From the NCBI RefSeq assembly GCF_000425365.1, contig NZ_AUDH01000018.1:1-64000 (forward strand): 64,000 nucleotides of DNA. Direction: 5' to 3'. The notes below the pieces were generated by a model. It saw nothing but the letters and a program-made list of their open reading frames with translations, was not told the origin of the DNA and did not search any database. Origin of the DNA: Rubritepida flocculans DSM 14296. GTDB lineage: Bacteria > Pseudomonadota > Alphaproteobacteria > Acetobacterales > Acetobacteraceae. The position numbers were made by a program, and so were the translations under genes. Positions 1 through 8,120 of the stretch are shown here, in pieces (positions within the stretch are counted from its first letter, which is position 1; each line of letters begins with the position of its first letter).

Positions 1-125
1 GCCGTCCAGCCATCATCCAGCAGCAGAAGCGCGTTCATCCGCCGGTGCACCGCGCTGTTCCCCTGCCGGCGCATCGCCGAAAGGAAATAGGCCCGGTCCT
101 CAGGGGTCAGCACAGCGCCAGACAT
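1..125 (-). CDS. IS630-family transposase, N-terminal fragment (cut by window edge)
   Basis: Read leftwards from an ATG at 125, this gives MSGAVLTPEDRAYFLSAM followed by RRQGNSAVHRRMNALLLLDD, and stays open to the edge. The segment resembles the first helix-turn-helix region of IS630-type transposases, where an LTPEDR-like start leads into an HRRMNALLLLDDGW-like helix. Only about 41 residues are present, so the DDE catalytic domain cannot be checked and I cannot say whether the element is intact. No terminal inverted repeat could be identified with confidence between the start codon and position 217. Family assignment is by recognition of the N-terminus only. Confidence 0.6.
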   Translation of the reverse strand, partial: MSGAVLTPEDRAYFLSAMRRQGNSAVHRRMNALLLLDDGWT

Positions 126-187
126 GAACAGAGCGAATCAGCACACCCCGCGTCGCCGCAAGCTGAGTTCGGCGGAGTCGGGGTTTA

Positions 188-211
188 CAAGGGGGGCGCA
201 GCCGCGCCCCC
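188..211 (-). terminator. Probable terminator of the amino-acid-binding protein gene
   Basis: On the minus strand just past the stop at 218, GGGGGCGC (211-204), loop GGCT and GCGCCCCC (199-192) form a perfect 8-bp stem. It is followed by CTTGT, a weak T-tract. This fits an intrinsic terminator, although the T run is short. Confidence 0.5.
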
Positions 212-217
212 GCTTCC

Positions 218-1246
218 TCAGCGCATCGGCAGCGCGTACATCAGCCCGCCATTGGTCCAGAGATGGTTGGGCCCGCGCGGCAGCGCCACCGGCGTGTTCT
301 CGCCCATGGTGCGCTCGTAGATCTCGCCATAATTGCCGATGGCGCGGATCACGTTGTAGGCCCAGGCGGGATCGAGCTTCAGCGCCTGGCCGAGTTCCGG
401 CGTCACGCCCAGCAGGCGGCGCGTGTTGGGGTTGGTGCTGGTGCGGCGCATCTCCTCGGCGTTGGCGCGGGTGATGCCCTGCTCCTCCGCCTCGATCACG
501 GCATAGGTGTACCAGCGCACCAGCTCGAACCAGTCCTCGTCGCCGCGGCGGACATAGGCGCCATAGGGCTCCTTCGAGAACCGCTCGGGCAGCACCACCC
601 ATTCGCGCGGATTCGCCATCTGCGAGCGCGCGGCGGCGAGCTGCGAGGCGTCGGAGCCGAAGGCGTCGCAGCGCCCCGCCTGCAGCGCGGGCAGCACCTG
701 GTCCAGCCGCTCGAACACCACGGGGCGGAAGCGCACGTTCACGCTGCGGAAGTAGTCGGCCGTCACCTGCTCGTTGGTGGTGCCCTGGATCAGGCAGATC
801 GTCGCGTCCGCCATGTCGCGCACGCGCTGCACGCCCATGTTGGCGCGCACCAGGAAGCCGTGGCCGTCGTAGAAATAGGTGGTGGCGTGGCGCAGACCGA
901 GCGTGGTGTCGCGCAGCATGGTCTGCGTCGAGGTGCGGAACAGCACGTCCACCTCGCCCGAACCGAGCGCGGTGAAGCGCGTGGAGGAGGAGAGCGGCAC
1001 GAAGCGCACGCGGTTCGCGTCGTTGAAGATGGCGACCGCGAGGCCCCGGCACAGCTCCACGTCGAGCCCCTGCCAGACGCCGCGGCTGTCGGGCAGGGCG
1101 AAGCCCGCCACGCCGGTATGGATGCCGCAGACAAGCGTGCCGCGCGCGCGCACCTGGTCGAGAGTGGGGCCGGCCTGCGCCGCGCCGCCGAACCCCAGAA
1201 CGCACAGCGCCGCCAGCGCGGCGCGAAGCCCTCGCTTCCAGAACAT
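218..1246 (-). CDS. General L-amino-acid ABC transporter substrate-binding protein (AapJ/BztA-like)
   Basis: A periplasmic solute-binding protein of the SBP_bac_3 class, resembling the broad-specificity amino-acid receptors AapJ/BztA. The chosen ATG at 1246 gives MFWKRGLRAALAALCVLGF and a signal peptide ending AQA. It is preceded by GAAGGCAAGG; an upstream start at 1312 is less likely. Diagnostic stretches are TLDQVRARGTLVCGIHTGV, GFALPDSRGVWQGLDVELC and the aromatic YFYDGHGFLV. Length (342 aa) matches the family. The usual partners aapQ, aapM and aapP are not next to it, so it appears to be an orphan receptor. Ligand specificity is inferred from family only. Confidence 0.82.
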   Translation of the reverse strand: MFWKRGLRAALAALCVLGFGGAAQAGPTLDQVRARGTLVCGIHTGVAGFALPDSRGVWQGLDVELCRGLAVAIFNDANRVRFVPLSSSTRFTALGSGEVDVLFRTSTQTMLRDTTLGLRHATTYFYDGHGFLVRANMGVQRVRDMADATICLIQGTTNEQVTADYFRSVNVRFRPVVFERLDQVLPALQAGRCDAFGSDASQLAAARSQMANPREWVVLPERFSKEPYGAYVRRGDEDWFELVRWYTYAVIEAEEQGITRANAEEMRRTSTNPNTRRLLGVTPELGQALKLDPAWAYNVIRAIGNYGEIYERTMGENTPVALPRGPNHLWTNGGLMYALPMR

Positions 1247-1286
1247 CCTTGCCTTCCCCAACCCTGCGGATCGTTGAGCGCGATGG

Positions 1287-1307
1287 TCATGCTTCGCCGC
1301 AGCATGA
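1287..1307. promoter_or_regulatory. Inverted repeat upstream of the amino-acid-binding protein
   Basis: TCATGCT and AGCATGA are perfect 7-bp arms separated by 7 nt, about 40 nt upstream of the start codon at 1246. This could be an operator or a leader hairpin. No regulator is identified, so the call is tentative. Confidence 0.25.
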
Positions 1308-1374
1308 GTCAACGGCGCGCGGGGCGGGTGACGAAGGTGTAACCGCGCGGCGAACCCATGCCGCGCAAATGGGC

Positions 1375-2070
1375 TCAGCGCGCCTGCTCCAGCGCGGCGT
1401 GGACGATGCGCCCATCCTCCATCGCCACGATGCGGTCCGCGAGGTCGAGGATGCGCGGATCGTGCGTCACGAGCAGGATGGGCACGCCATTGCCCTTCGC
1501 GAGGTCGCGCAGCAGGCGCACCACCTCCTGGCCCGTCTGCTTGTCGAGGGCGGCGGTGGGCTCGTCGGCCAGGATCAGCCCCGGCGCGCCGGCGAGCGCG
1601 CGGGCGATGGCCACGCGCTGGCGCTGCCCGCCCGAGAGCTGGGCGGGGCGCTTCTCCGCATGCCCGGCAAGGCCCACCGCCTCCAGCATCGCCCCCGCGC
1701 GCGCGAGGCGCTCGCGCTCGGAGAGCGCGCCGTCCAGTTCCAGCGCCATCGCGACGTTCTGCCGCGCGGTGAGGAAGCCGAGCAGGTTGTGGTTCTGGAA
1801 GATGAAGCCGATGCGCCGGCGCAGCCGCACCCGCGCGGCCTCGCTCGCGCCCAGCAGCTCCTGCCCCAGCACCCGGGCGGAGCCGAGCTGCATGGCGCGC
1901 AGCGCCCCGATGAGGGTGAGCAGCGTGGTCTTTCCCGAGCCCGAGGGGCCGGTGAGGATGACGATCTCGCCCGGCGCCACGCGCAGGTCCACCTCGCGCA
2001 GCACGAGCCGGCGCAGCTCCCCGCTGCCGTAGGCGAAGCTCACCTCGCGCAGTTCGACCGGGGCCTGCAT
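1375..2070 (-). CDS. devA: DevA-family ABC exporter, ATP-binding subunit
   Basis: ATPase of a DevBCA-type exporter (231 aa). Walker A is GPSGSGKTT, the signature is LSGGQRQRVAIARAL and Walker B is LILADEPTAALD, followed by the LVTHDPRI switch histidine. FAYGSGELRRLVLREVDL near the start fits the DevA/LolD/MacB branch. The ATG (2070-2068) shares one base with the TGA of the permease gene (TGATG), so the two are translationally coupled. It is the last gene of a tetR-devB-devC-devA operon. The family usually works with a TolC-like outer-membrane channel, which is not encoded nearby. The exported substrate cannot be told from sequence. Confidence 0.9.
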   Translation of the reverse strand: MQAPVELREVSFAYGSGELRRLVLREVDLRVAPGEIVILTGPSGSGKTTLLTLIGALRAMQLGSARVLGQELLGASEAARVRLRRRIGFIFQNHNLLGFLTARQNVAMALELDGALSERERLARAGAMLEAVGLAGHAEKRPAQLSGGQRQRVAIARALAGAPGLILADEPTAALDKQTGQEVVRLLRDLAKGNGVPILLVTHDPRILDLADRIVAMEDGRIVHAALEQAR

Positions 2071-3332
2071 CAGAACATGTCCGCCGGGTTCGCGTCGCGC
2101 AGCTTGCGCACGGCGAGCAGCCCCGCAGCGAAGCACATGCCGAAGATCAGCAGGAAGACGCCCAGCGCGCGCTCGGTGGTCATCACCAGCGGCAGGAAGG
2201 TGGCGCCCGCCACGAAATCGTAGAGGAAGAGGCAGAGCAGGAAGCCCGGAAGGAACCCCACCACCGCGAGGATGAGCGCCGCGCCCAGCACCACCCGCGC
2301 GAGGTAGCCGTCGCTGTAGCCCATGGCCTTGAGCGTGGCGTATTCGCTGAGATGCCCCGCGATGTCGGCGAACAGGATCTGATAGACGATCACCATGCCC
2401 ACCACGAGGCCCATGACCGAGCCGAACAGGAAGATGAAGCCGATGGGCGTGCCTTCCTCCCAGTAGCGGCGCTCCTTCTGCACCAGCTCGGCATGCGTCA
2501 GCACGGCCACGTCGCCGGGCAGCAGGGCGCGCAGCCGGGCCTGCACGGCCGCGGGCTCCGCCCCCGGGCGGAGCTGGATGGCGACGAGGTCTATGTTCGA
2601 GGGCCGGCGCTCGAAGACCCGGCGGAAGTTCACCTCGCTCATCACCACATTGCCGTCCGCGCCGAAGGAGGGGCCGATCTCGACGAGGCCCACCAGCTCC
2701 ATCTCGCGCCCGTTCAGCTCGATCGGGAAGGGCCCGCGCTCGCGGAACAGCCGCGCCACGGGGCCGAATTCCGGCCGCGAGCGCAGGTCGAAGGCGAAAG
2801 TGTCCGGCCGGGTCAGCGCCCCGGCCACCTGCTCGATGCCGGGGAAGCGCAGCGCCCCCGCCGCCGCGTCGAAGCCGATCACCTGCACGGCGCGCTTCGT
2901 GCCCGTCTCGGGATTCCGCAGCGTCACCTGCGTGAGATAGACGGGGATGGACTGCGCCACATCCGGATCGGCCAGGGCCTGATGGGCGCGGCTGCGCGGC
3001 ATGCGCTCGGGGCGGAAGCTCGCCTCGGTCAGAGGGTGCCAGAGGAAGAGATCGGCGCGCAGCGCCTGCAGCAGGTTGGTCGCGCTGTCGAACAGCGCGC
3101 CCTTGAAGCCGAGCTGCATGAACACCAGCACGCAGGCGAACATCACCCCCGCGATGGCGGTGGCCAGCCGCGCGCGGTCGGCGCGAAGCTGCCGCCAGGC
3201 CAGGCGCAGCGCGAGGCCGAGCTGCGCGAGCGCCCCGGGCGCGCGCCGCTCCGGCCCCGGGGCGGGCGCGGCCTCGCCCGTGCGCTCGGGGGCCCAGGGC
3301 AGCAGGGCGGCAGGGGCGGGAATCTCGTTCAT
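2070..3332 (-). CDS. devC: DevC-family ABC exporter permease
   Basis: Inner-membrane permease of the FtsX/MacB-like DevC family, 420 aa. After a Pro/Ala-rich N-terminus comes LALRLAWRQLRADRARLATA and a first membrane segment (about residues 55-80). A large periplasmic domain follows (about 90-290), then three C-terminal membrane segments; GFIFLFGSVMGLVVGMVIVY is the clearest. The cytoplasmic coupling region HLSEYATLKAMGYSDGYL is typical of DevC. It overlaps devB by 4 bases (ATGA) and devA by 1 base. Confidence 0.9.
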   Translation of the reverse strand: MNEIPAPAALLPWAPERTGEAAPAPGPERRAPGALAQLGLALRLAWRQLRADRARLATAIAGVMFACVLVFMQLGFKGALFDSATNLLQALRADLFLWHPLTEASFRPERMPRSRAHQALADPDVAQSIPVYLTQVTLRNPETGTKRAVQVIGFDAAAGALRFPGIEQVAGALTRPDTFAFDLRSRPEFGPVARLFRERGPFPIELNGREMELVGLVEIGPSFGADGNVVMSEVNFRRVFERRPSNIDLVAIQLRPGAEPAAVQARLRALLPGDVAVLTHAELVQKERRYWEEGTPIGFIFLFGSVMGLVVGMVIVYQILFADIAGHLSEYATLKAMGYSDGYLARVVLGAALILAVVGFLPGFLLCLFLYDFVAGATFLPLVMTTERALGVFLLIFGMCFAAGLLAVRKLRDANPADMF

Positions 3333-4384
3333 CGGCCGGCCAGCGGCGCGGGGCCGGGCAGGATGGCCACCTGCACCTGCATGTTGCTGCGCCGGCGCAG
3401 CAGCGCCGCCGCCTCCTCCGAGAGCGCAAGGCGCACCTCCACCGTGCGCGCGTCCACCGCCGCCACCGGGTCGGTGCCGGCCTGGGTGGTGCGCCGCACC
3501 TGCCAGCCGATCTCGCGCACCGTGGCGGCGAGGCGGCGCGGCTCGCCGGGCACGATCACCTCGGCCCGCGCGCCGGGCGCGACGCGGGGGAGGTCCGTCT
3601 CATAGACATCGGCCACCACCTCCATGCGCGTGAGGTCCGCCATCTCGAGCAGCCCCTCCGCGCCCACCCGGTCGCCGGGCCTGGCGAAGATGCGCAGGAT
3701 GGTGCCGGCGATGGGCGCGTGCAGGCGCGAGATGGCGGCATCCGCCCGCGCCTTCTCCAGCGCGGCGCGGGCGGAGGCGAGGCGCGCCTCGGCGAGCGCG
3801 ATGTCCTCCGGCCGGGCGGAGGAGAGGGTGGCGAGGTCGGCCTCGGCCTGGGCGCGCTCGGCGGCAAGGCGCTGCACCAGGAAGCGCGCCCGCTCGGCCA
3901 CCGCCTCCGCGCCCGCGCCGGAGGGAACCAGGCGGTCGGCGCGGATCGCGTCGCGCCGGGCGATCTCCTCCTGCGCGGCGAGGCTTGCGATGCGCGCGCG
4001 CTGGGCCTCGATCTCGCTGGGGCGGGCGGCGTTGCGCAGCCGCTCCAGCGCGGCCTGCTGCTCGCGCAGCGCCGCCTCGGCCTGGGCCACGGCGGCGTCC
4101 TTCTGCGGCGCGTCGGCGAAGACGGCGAGGAGCTGGCCGGCGGCCACCTCGTCGCCCTCCTGCACATGCAGCTCGGCGAGGCGGTCGATGTTCATGCCCC
4201 CCGGCGCGGCGAGGCGGCGGATGCGCGAGGCGGGCTCCACCCGCCCCAGCGCGCCCACGCCGAGCGGCGCGGCCGGGGCCGCGGCGGCGGGGGCGGGCGG
4301 CGGCGGGGCGGGGCGCAGCGCCACCCAGGCGCCGGCCCCGGCCAGCACCGCCACCCCCGCGAGCAGCCAGAGGCGGCGGCTCAT
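3329..4384 (-). CDS. devB: DevB-family membrane fusion protein (HlyD-like)
   Basis: Periplasmic adaptor of the DevBCA exporter (351 aa). One N-terminal membrane anchor (LWLLAGVAVLAGAGAWVAL) is followed by a Pro/Ala linker and a first lipoyl half (HVQEGDEVAAGQLLAVF). A long coiled-coil hairpin spans about residues 95-215, then comes the second lipoyl half (LHAPIAGTILRIFARPGDRV) and a beta-barrel segment ending near VQVAILPGP. The ATG overlaps the TGA of tetR by 4 bases, so adaptor and repressor are translationally coupled. Confidence 0.88.
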   Translation of the reverse strand: MSRRLWLLAGVAVLAGAGAWVALRPAPPPPAPAAAAPAAPLGVGALGRVEPASRIRRLAAPGGMNIDRLAELHVQEGDEVAAGQLLAVFADAPQKDAAVAQAEAALREQQAALERLRNAARPSEIEAQRARIASLAAQEEIARRDAIRADRLVPSGAGAEAVAERARFLVQRLAAERAQAEADLATLSSARPEDIALAEARLASARAALEKARADAAISRLHAPIAGTILRIFARPGDRVGAEGLLEMADLTRMEVVADVYETDLPRVAPGARAEVIVPGEPRRLAATVREIGWQVRRTTQAGTDPVAAVDARTVEVRLALSEEAAALLRRRSNMQVQVAILPGPAPLAGR

Positions 4385-4980
4385 GCCGGCATCTCGGCGA
4401 GGCGCGAGAGGGCGGCGCGCAGCGCGGCCATCTCCTCGGCCTCGGGCGCATACATGCCGAACACCCGGGCCATGAACAGCCCGTCCCCGGCCGCCATCAC
4501 CGCCAGGGCGTGGCCGGGCGGCAGCGCGTCCTGCCGCAGCCGGTCGCGGATGCGGCGGAACACGGCGCGGATGGGGTCGAGCAGCGCCGGGTCATGGTGG
4601 AAGGCGGCGAGGAAGACGGCCGCCGCGCGCTGGTGGTTCTCGCAGGCCGCCTCCGGGTGGTCGAAGATCCAGGCCAGCACCGCGCGGGTGGCGCGGGCGG
4701 GGTGCGGCGGCTCGGCCTCCAGCACCGCCAGGAACTCGGCCTCCACATGGTCGGCGAGGCGGTTGAGCAGCCCGGCCAGGAGCGCCTCCTTCGAGGCGAA
4801 ATGGTAGAGCAGCCCCCCCTTGGAGACCCCGGCCTCGCGCGCCGCGGCCTCCAGCGTCAGGGCGGGCACGCCGCGCGCCTGCACGATGCGCTCGGCGGCG
4901 TCGAGGATGCGGGTGCGCGCATCCGCGGCCTCGGGGCCGCGGGGGCGGGGTTCGGCGGCGGGGCTCGATCCGTCGGGCAT
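4381..4980 (-). CDS. TetR-family transcriptional regulator of the devBCA operon
   Basis: A TetR repressor of about 199 aa. The N-terminal helix-turn-helix is clear: ARTRILDAAERIVQARGV, then LTLEAAAREAGVSKGGLLYH, then FASKEALLAGLL. The C-terminal ligand domain is variable, so no inducer can be inferred. I chose the ATG at 4980; a TTG nine bases upstream is possible. The gene is first in its operon and lies directly under two identical palindromic operators (4994-5027), which strongly suggests autoregulation together with devBCA. Confidence 0.88.
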   Translation of the reverse strand: MPDGSSPAAEPRPRGPEAADARTRILDAAERIVQARGVPALTLEAAAREAGVSKGGLLYHFASKEALLAGLLNRLADHVEAEFLAVLEAEPPHPARATRAVLAWIFDHPEAACENHQRAAAVFLAAFHHDPALLDPIRAVFRRIRDRLRQDALPPGHALAVMAAGDGLFMARVFGMYAPEAEEMAALRAALSRLAEMPA

Positions 4981-4985
4981 GCCGC

Positions 4986-5027
4986 TCAACTGGACCGTCC
5001 GGACGGTTTGTCAACCGTCCGGACGGT
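4986..5027 (-). promoter_or_regulatory. Twin TetR operators overlapping the tetR-devBCA promoter
   Basis: The 14-bp perfect palindrome ACCGTCCGGACGGT occurs twice, at 4994-5007 and 5014-5027, exactly 20 bp apart (about two helical turns). On the minus strand a perfect -35 box TTGACA (5014-5009) lies at the junction of the two. The second palindrome fills the 17-bp spacer before a weak -10 (AGTTGA, 4991-4986). A start about 7 nt later would fall at or next to the tetR ATG, implying a leaderless or near-leaderless mRNA. The palindromes are seen directly; binding by the adjacent TetR is inferred. Confidence 0.8.
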
Positions 5028-5052
5028 GCAGTCAGGCCAGCGGCCGCGCGGA

Positions 5053-6030
5053 TCAGCCCGCCGGCGCGAGCAGCCGGTCGAGCAGCGCCTCCGCCTCCGC
5101 CTCCCGCTCCCAGGCGAGGCGGATGCTCACCACCCGCACCCCGTCGCGGAAGGGGGCGGGGATGCGCACCCAGTCCTTGCGGGTGGTGACGGGGATGGCG
5201 GAAAGGCGCTCCGCCTGGGCGAGGATGTCGCGCAGATCGCCCTCGTCGAAGGGGTAGTGGTCGGCGAAGCTCTCCGTGCCGGCCAGCACCGCCCCGCCCT
5301 GGCGCAGGGTCGCGAAGAATTTGCGCGGGTTGGCGATGCCGCAGAAGGCGAAGACGTTCTCGCCGGAGAGCTCGGCCATCTCCGGGCCGGGCACGAGATC
5401 GCAGCGCAGCACGGGCAGATCGGGCGGCAGCGCGGCGAGCGCGCCGGTCTCGTCGGGGCCGATCAGCACCGCCGCGCCGCAGCGCGCGGCGGCGGCGGCC
5501 ACGCTCTCGCGCAGCGGGCCGGCCGGGATGACGCGGCCGTTGCCGAAGCCCGCATTGCCGTCGATGGTCAGCAGCGAGAGGGTCTTTTCCAGCGTCGGGT
5601 TCTGCAGCCCGTCATCCATCACGAGGCAGCCCGCCCCGGCAGCGATGGCGAGCCGCGCGCCCGCCGCGCGATCGGCGCTGACCCAGGTGGGGGCCACATC
5701 GGCCAGCAGCAGCGCCTCATCGCCCACCGCCTCGCTGTCGTGGCGGGCGGGGTTCACCTGCACCGGGCCCTTCACGCTGCCGGCATAGCCGCGCAGCAGG
5801 AAATGCGGGGCGCGCCCGCGCGCGGCGAGGCGACGGCCCATGTCGAGGGCCAGGGTGGTCTTGCCCGCACCGCCCGCTGTCGCGCCGCCGCAGCACAGCA
5901 CGGGCACCGGGGCGCGCCAGCCGGGCCGCGCCATGCGGCGCGCCGTGGCGCCCGCGTAGATGGCCGCGAATGGGGAGAGCAGCCTGGGCCAGACCCCCCC
6001 GTCGCGGCCCCAGAAATCCGGGGCTCGCAT
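5053..6030 (-). CDS. lpxK: Tetraacyldisaccharide 4'-kinase
   Basis: Phosphorylates the lipid A disaccharide at the 4' position, at the inner membrane (325 aa). It begins MRAPDFWGRDGGVWPRLLSP, the usual LpxK N-terminus with a membrane-associated helix. The P-loop is CGGATAGGAGKTTLALDM; HFLLRGYAG, VGDEALLLA and MDDGLQNP follow as in other LpxK proteins. It is the last gene of an acyltransferase-waaA-lpxK operon read leftwards, 22 bp after waaA. The tetR promoter begins just beyond its stop. Confidence 0.93.
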   Translation of the reverse strand: MRAPDFWGRDGGVWPRLLSPFAAIYAGATARRMARPGWRAPVPVLCCGGATAGGAGKTTLALDMGRRLAARGRAPHFLLRGYAGSVKGPVQVNPARHDSEAVGDEALLLADVAPTWVSADRAAGARLAIAAGAGCLVMDDGLQNPTLEKTLSLLTIDGNAGFGNGRVIPAGPLRESVAAAAARCGAAVLIGPDETGALAALPPDLPVLRCDLVPGPEMAELSGENVFAFCGIANPRKFFATLRQGGAVLAGTESFADHYPFDEGDLRDILAQAERLSAIPVTTRKDWVRIPAPFRDGVRVVSIRLAWEREAEAEALLDRLLAPAG

Positions 6031-6052
6031 GCCGATCGTCAGCGTTCCTTCC

Positions 6053-7354
6053 CTACCCTTCGGCCTTCTCGGCGCGCGGCCCGGCCCTGTCCGACCCGTG
6101 GCCGAGCAGGGCGAGCACCTCCTCGGCCAGCCGGCCGGGCAAATCCCGCGCCGGAGACACCGCCGCCGCCGCGGCCGCCGCCATGGCGGCCGCCTCCTCG
6201 GGTCTGGTTAGCACATCGGCCACGGCCGCCGCCAGCGCGGCGGGATCGGCGCCCACCCGCCGCGCCCCGCCCGCCCGCTCCAGCAGCGCCGTGGCCTCTG
6301 CGAAGTTCTCCATGTGCGGGCCGAGCAGGATGGGGCAGCCGAGCCGCGCCGGCTCCAGCGGGTTCTGCCCGCCATGCGGCACGAGGCTGCCGCCCACCAG
6401 CGCCACGTCGGCGAGCCGGTAAAGCAGGCCGAGCTCGCCCATGGTGTCCGCGATGTACACGCCCCCCGCATCGGGCGGCGCGCCCTGGCTGCGACGCGCC
6501 GCCCCGGGCGCGAGCGCGGCCAGCTCCGCCCCGCGCTCCGGGTGGCGGGGGGCGAGAATCGCCAGCAGCCCCGGGTGGCGCGGGCGCAGCAGCGCGGCGG
6601 CCTGCAGCACCAGCGCCTCCTCGCCCGGATGGGTGGAGGCGGCGAGCCAGACGGGCCGCCCGCCGATGGCCGCGCGCAGCGCCGCCAGCGCGCCCGGATC
6701 GGCCGGGAGGGGTTCGGCGGCGAGCTTGAGATCGCCCGGCGGCGCGAGGCGTGGCGCGCCCAGCGCCTTGAGCCGGGCCGCATCCTCGGCCGAGCGCGGC
6801 ACGATCAGCGCGAAGAGCCCGAGCAGCCGCCGCGCGAGCCCGGGCGCGAAACGCCCCCAGCGCGCCGCCGAGCGCGCCGAGAGGCGGGCGTTCACCAGCA
6901 CCAGAGGAACGCCCCGCGCCGCGCAGGCGGCAAGCGTGTTGGGCCAGAGCTCGCCCTCGATCCGCAGCGCGAGGGCGGGCCGCCAGCCCTCGAGGAAGCG
7001 CGCCACCCAGCCCGGCACGTCGAGCGGCGCATAGCGGTGGATCACGCGCCCCCGCAGAGCGGGGGAGAGCCAGCGCGGAAGCTCCGCCGCCGAGGTGGTG
7101 GTGCCGGTGGTGACGAGGAAGACGAGAGTCGGCGCGCGGGCGGCCAGGGCCTCCAGCAGCGGCAGCAGGGCGCGCGCCTCTCCCACGCTGGCCGCGTGCA
7201 GCCAGAGCAGCGGCCCCGGCGGGCGGGCCGCGCCATGGCCCTCGCGCTCGGGCAGGCGCGCCGCCTCCTCCTTCCCGCGCGCCGCGCGGCGGCGGAGATG
7301 CAGCCGCAGCAGCGGCGCGGCCAGCGTGGCCAGAAACCGCCAGGCGCCGAGCAT
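6053..7354 (-). CDS. waaA: 3-deoxy-D-manno-octulosonic acid (Kdo) transferase
   Basis: Transfers Kdo from CMP-Kdo to lipid A precursors (433 aa, GT30). An N-terminal membrane helix is followed by LLWLHAASVGEARALLPLL, LVTTGTTTSA, RYAPLDVPGWVARFLEGW and the IEGELWPN acidic motif. The C-terminal nucleotide-binding half has ASTHPGEEALVLQA, IADTMGELGLLYRLADVALV and GGQNPLEPARLGCPILLGPH. It starts 6 nt after the DUF374 gene and precedes lpxK, a common alphaproteobacterial order. Confidence 0.93.
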   Translation of the reverse strand: MLGAWRFLATLAAPLLRLHLRRRAARGKEEAARLPEREGHGAARPPGPLLWLHAASVGEARALLPLLEALAARAPTLVFLVTTGTTTSAAELPRWLSPALRGRVIHRYAPLDVPGWVARFLEGWRPALALRIEGELWPNTLAACAARGVPLVLVNARLSARSAARWGRFAPGLARRLLGLFALIVPRSAEDAARLKALGAPRLAPPGDLKLAAEPLPADPGALAALRAAIGGRPVWLAASTHPGEEALVLQAAALLRPRHPGLLAILAPRHPERGAELAALAPGAARRSQGAPPDAGGVYIADTMGELGLLYRLADVALVGGSLVPHGGQNPLEPARLGCPILLGPHMENFAEATALLERAGGARRVGADPAALAAAVADVLTRPEEAAAMAAAAAAAVSPARDLPGRLAEEVLALLGHGSDRAGPRAEKAEG

Positions 7355-7360
7355 CGCCGC

Positions 7361-8047
7361 TCAGCCGCGCCGGGTCCGGCCGAGCCGCGCATCGGCGGCG
7401 TCGCTGGCCGCATCCAGCGCGGCGGCGATGGCGGGCAGCGCCGCCGCGCCGCCGCCCGGGGGCACCCGCAGGGCCGGGCCGATCACCAGCGCGGCGCGGC
7501 CGAAGGGCAGCGGCAGCTCCATCCGGTCCCAGGTGGAGAGGCCCAGCGCGGGGCGCATCCGCGCGCCCACGGGAAAGACCGGCGCGCCGGAAAGCGCCGC
7601 GAGCTCCGCCACCCCCGGCGCGGGCTGGCGGCGCGGGCCGCGCGGGCCGTCCGGGGTGATGGCCACCGCCTCGCCCTGCGCCAGCAGCCGGGCGAGCTGC
7701 ACGAGCCCCGCCCCGCCATGGCGCGAGGAGGAGCCGATGGCGAGCCTCAGTCCGAAACGCCCGACGATGCGCCCGATCAGCGCCCCGTCCCGGCTGGAGG
7801 AGACGAGCACATGCGCGCTCTCCGCGAGGCCGCGGCGGCGCACCTCCAGCATGAGCCAGGGCATGAGCGGCAGCGCCTCGTGCCAGAAGGCGAGGATGGC
7901 GCGGCCCTCGGCGCGATAGAGCGCCGCCGCCTCGTCATAGCCGATCAGCTCCCAGCGGGCGGTGCGATAGACCAGGGCGAGATAGGCGCCGAGCAGCCAG
8001 GTGGCCGCGGAGAGCACGGCCGGGCGCCGGATCAGCCGTCGGAGCAT
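7361..8047 (-). CDS. DUF374 lysophospholipid acyltransferase family protein
   Basis: 228 aa with an N-terminal hydrophobic segment (AATWLLGAYLALVYRTARW). The DUF374 signatures are visible: AILAFWHEALPLMPWLML, SSSRDGALIGRIVGRFG and AITPDGPRGPRRQPAPG. The family is related to PlsC-type acyltransferases and in many alphaproteobacteria is encoded just before waaA, as here. The acyl acceptor is not established; lipid A or another envelope lipid is inferred from context. A dispersed hairpin element (8121-8285) fills the upstream region. Confidence 0.8.
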   Translation of the reverse strand: MLRRLIRRPAVLSAATWLLGAYLALVYRTARWELIGYDEAAALYRAEGRAILAFWHEALPLMPWLMLEVRRRGLAESAHVLVSSSRDGALIGRIVGRFGLRLAIGSSSRHGGAGLVQLARLLAQGEAVAITPDGPRGPRRQPAPGVAELAALSGAPVFPVGARMRPALGLSTWDRMELPLPFGRAALVIGPALRVPPGGGAAALPAIAAALDAASDAADARLGRTRRG

Positions 8048-8120
8048 GGGCGGGGGGCGGGCATGGCGCGCGGGTCGCTCGCATGCCGCCGCCGCGCCGG
8101 CAAGAGGGGGGCGGCCCTCT

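Noticed and set aside
138-1205. Long alternative frames across high-GC genes, including a plus-strand frame at 36419-42412 extended upstream of ctaA
   Set aside because: Very high GC makes stop codons rare in other frames; the alternative proteins are Arg/Ala/Pro-rich without motifs. The kinase frame upstream of 37532 is antisense-like filler through ctaA.
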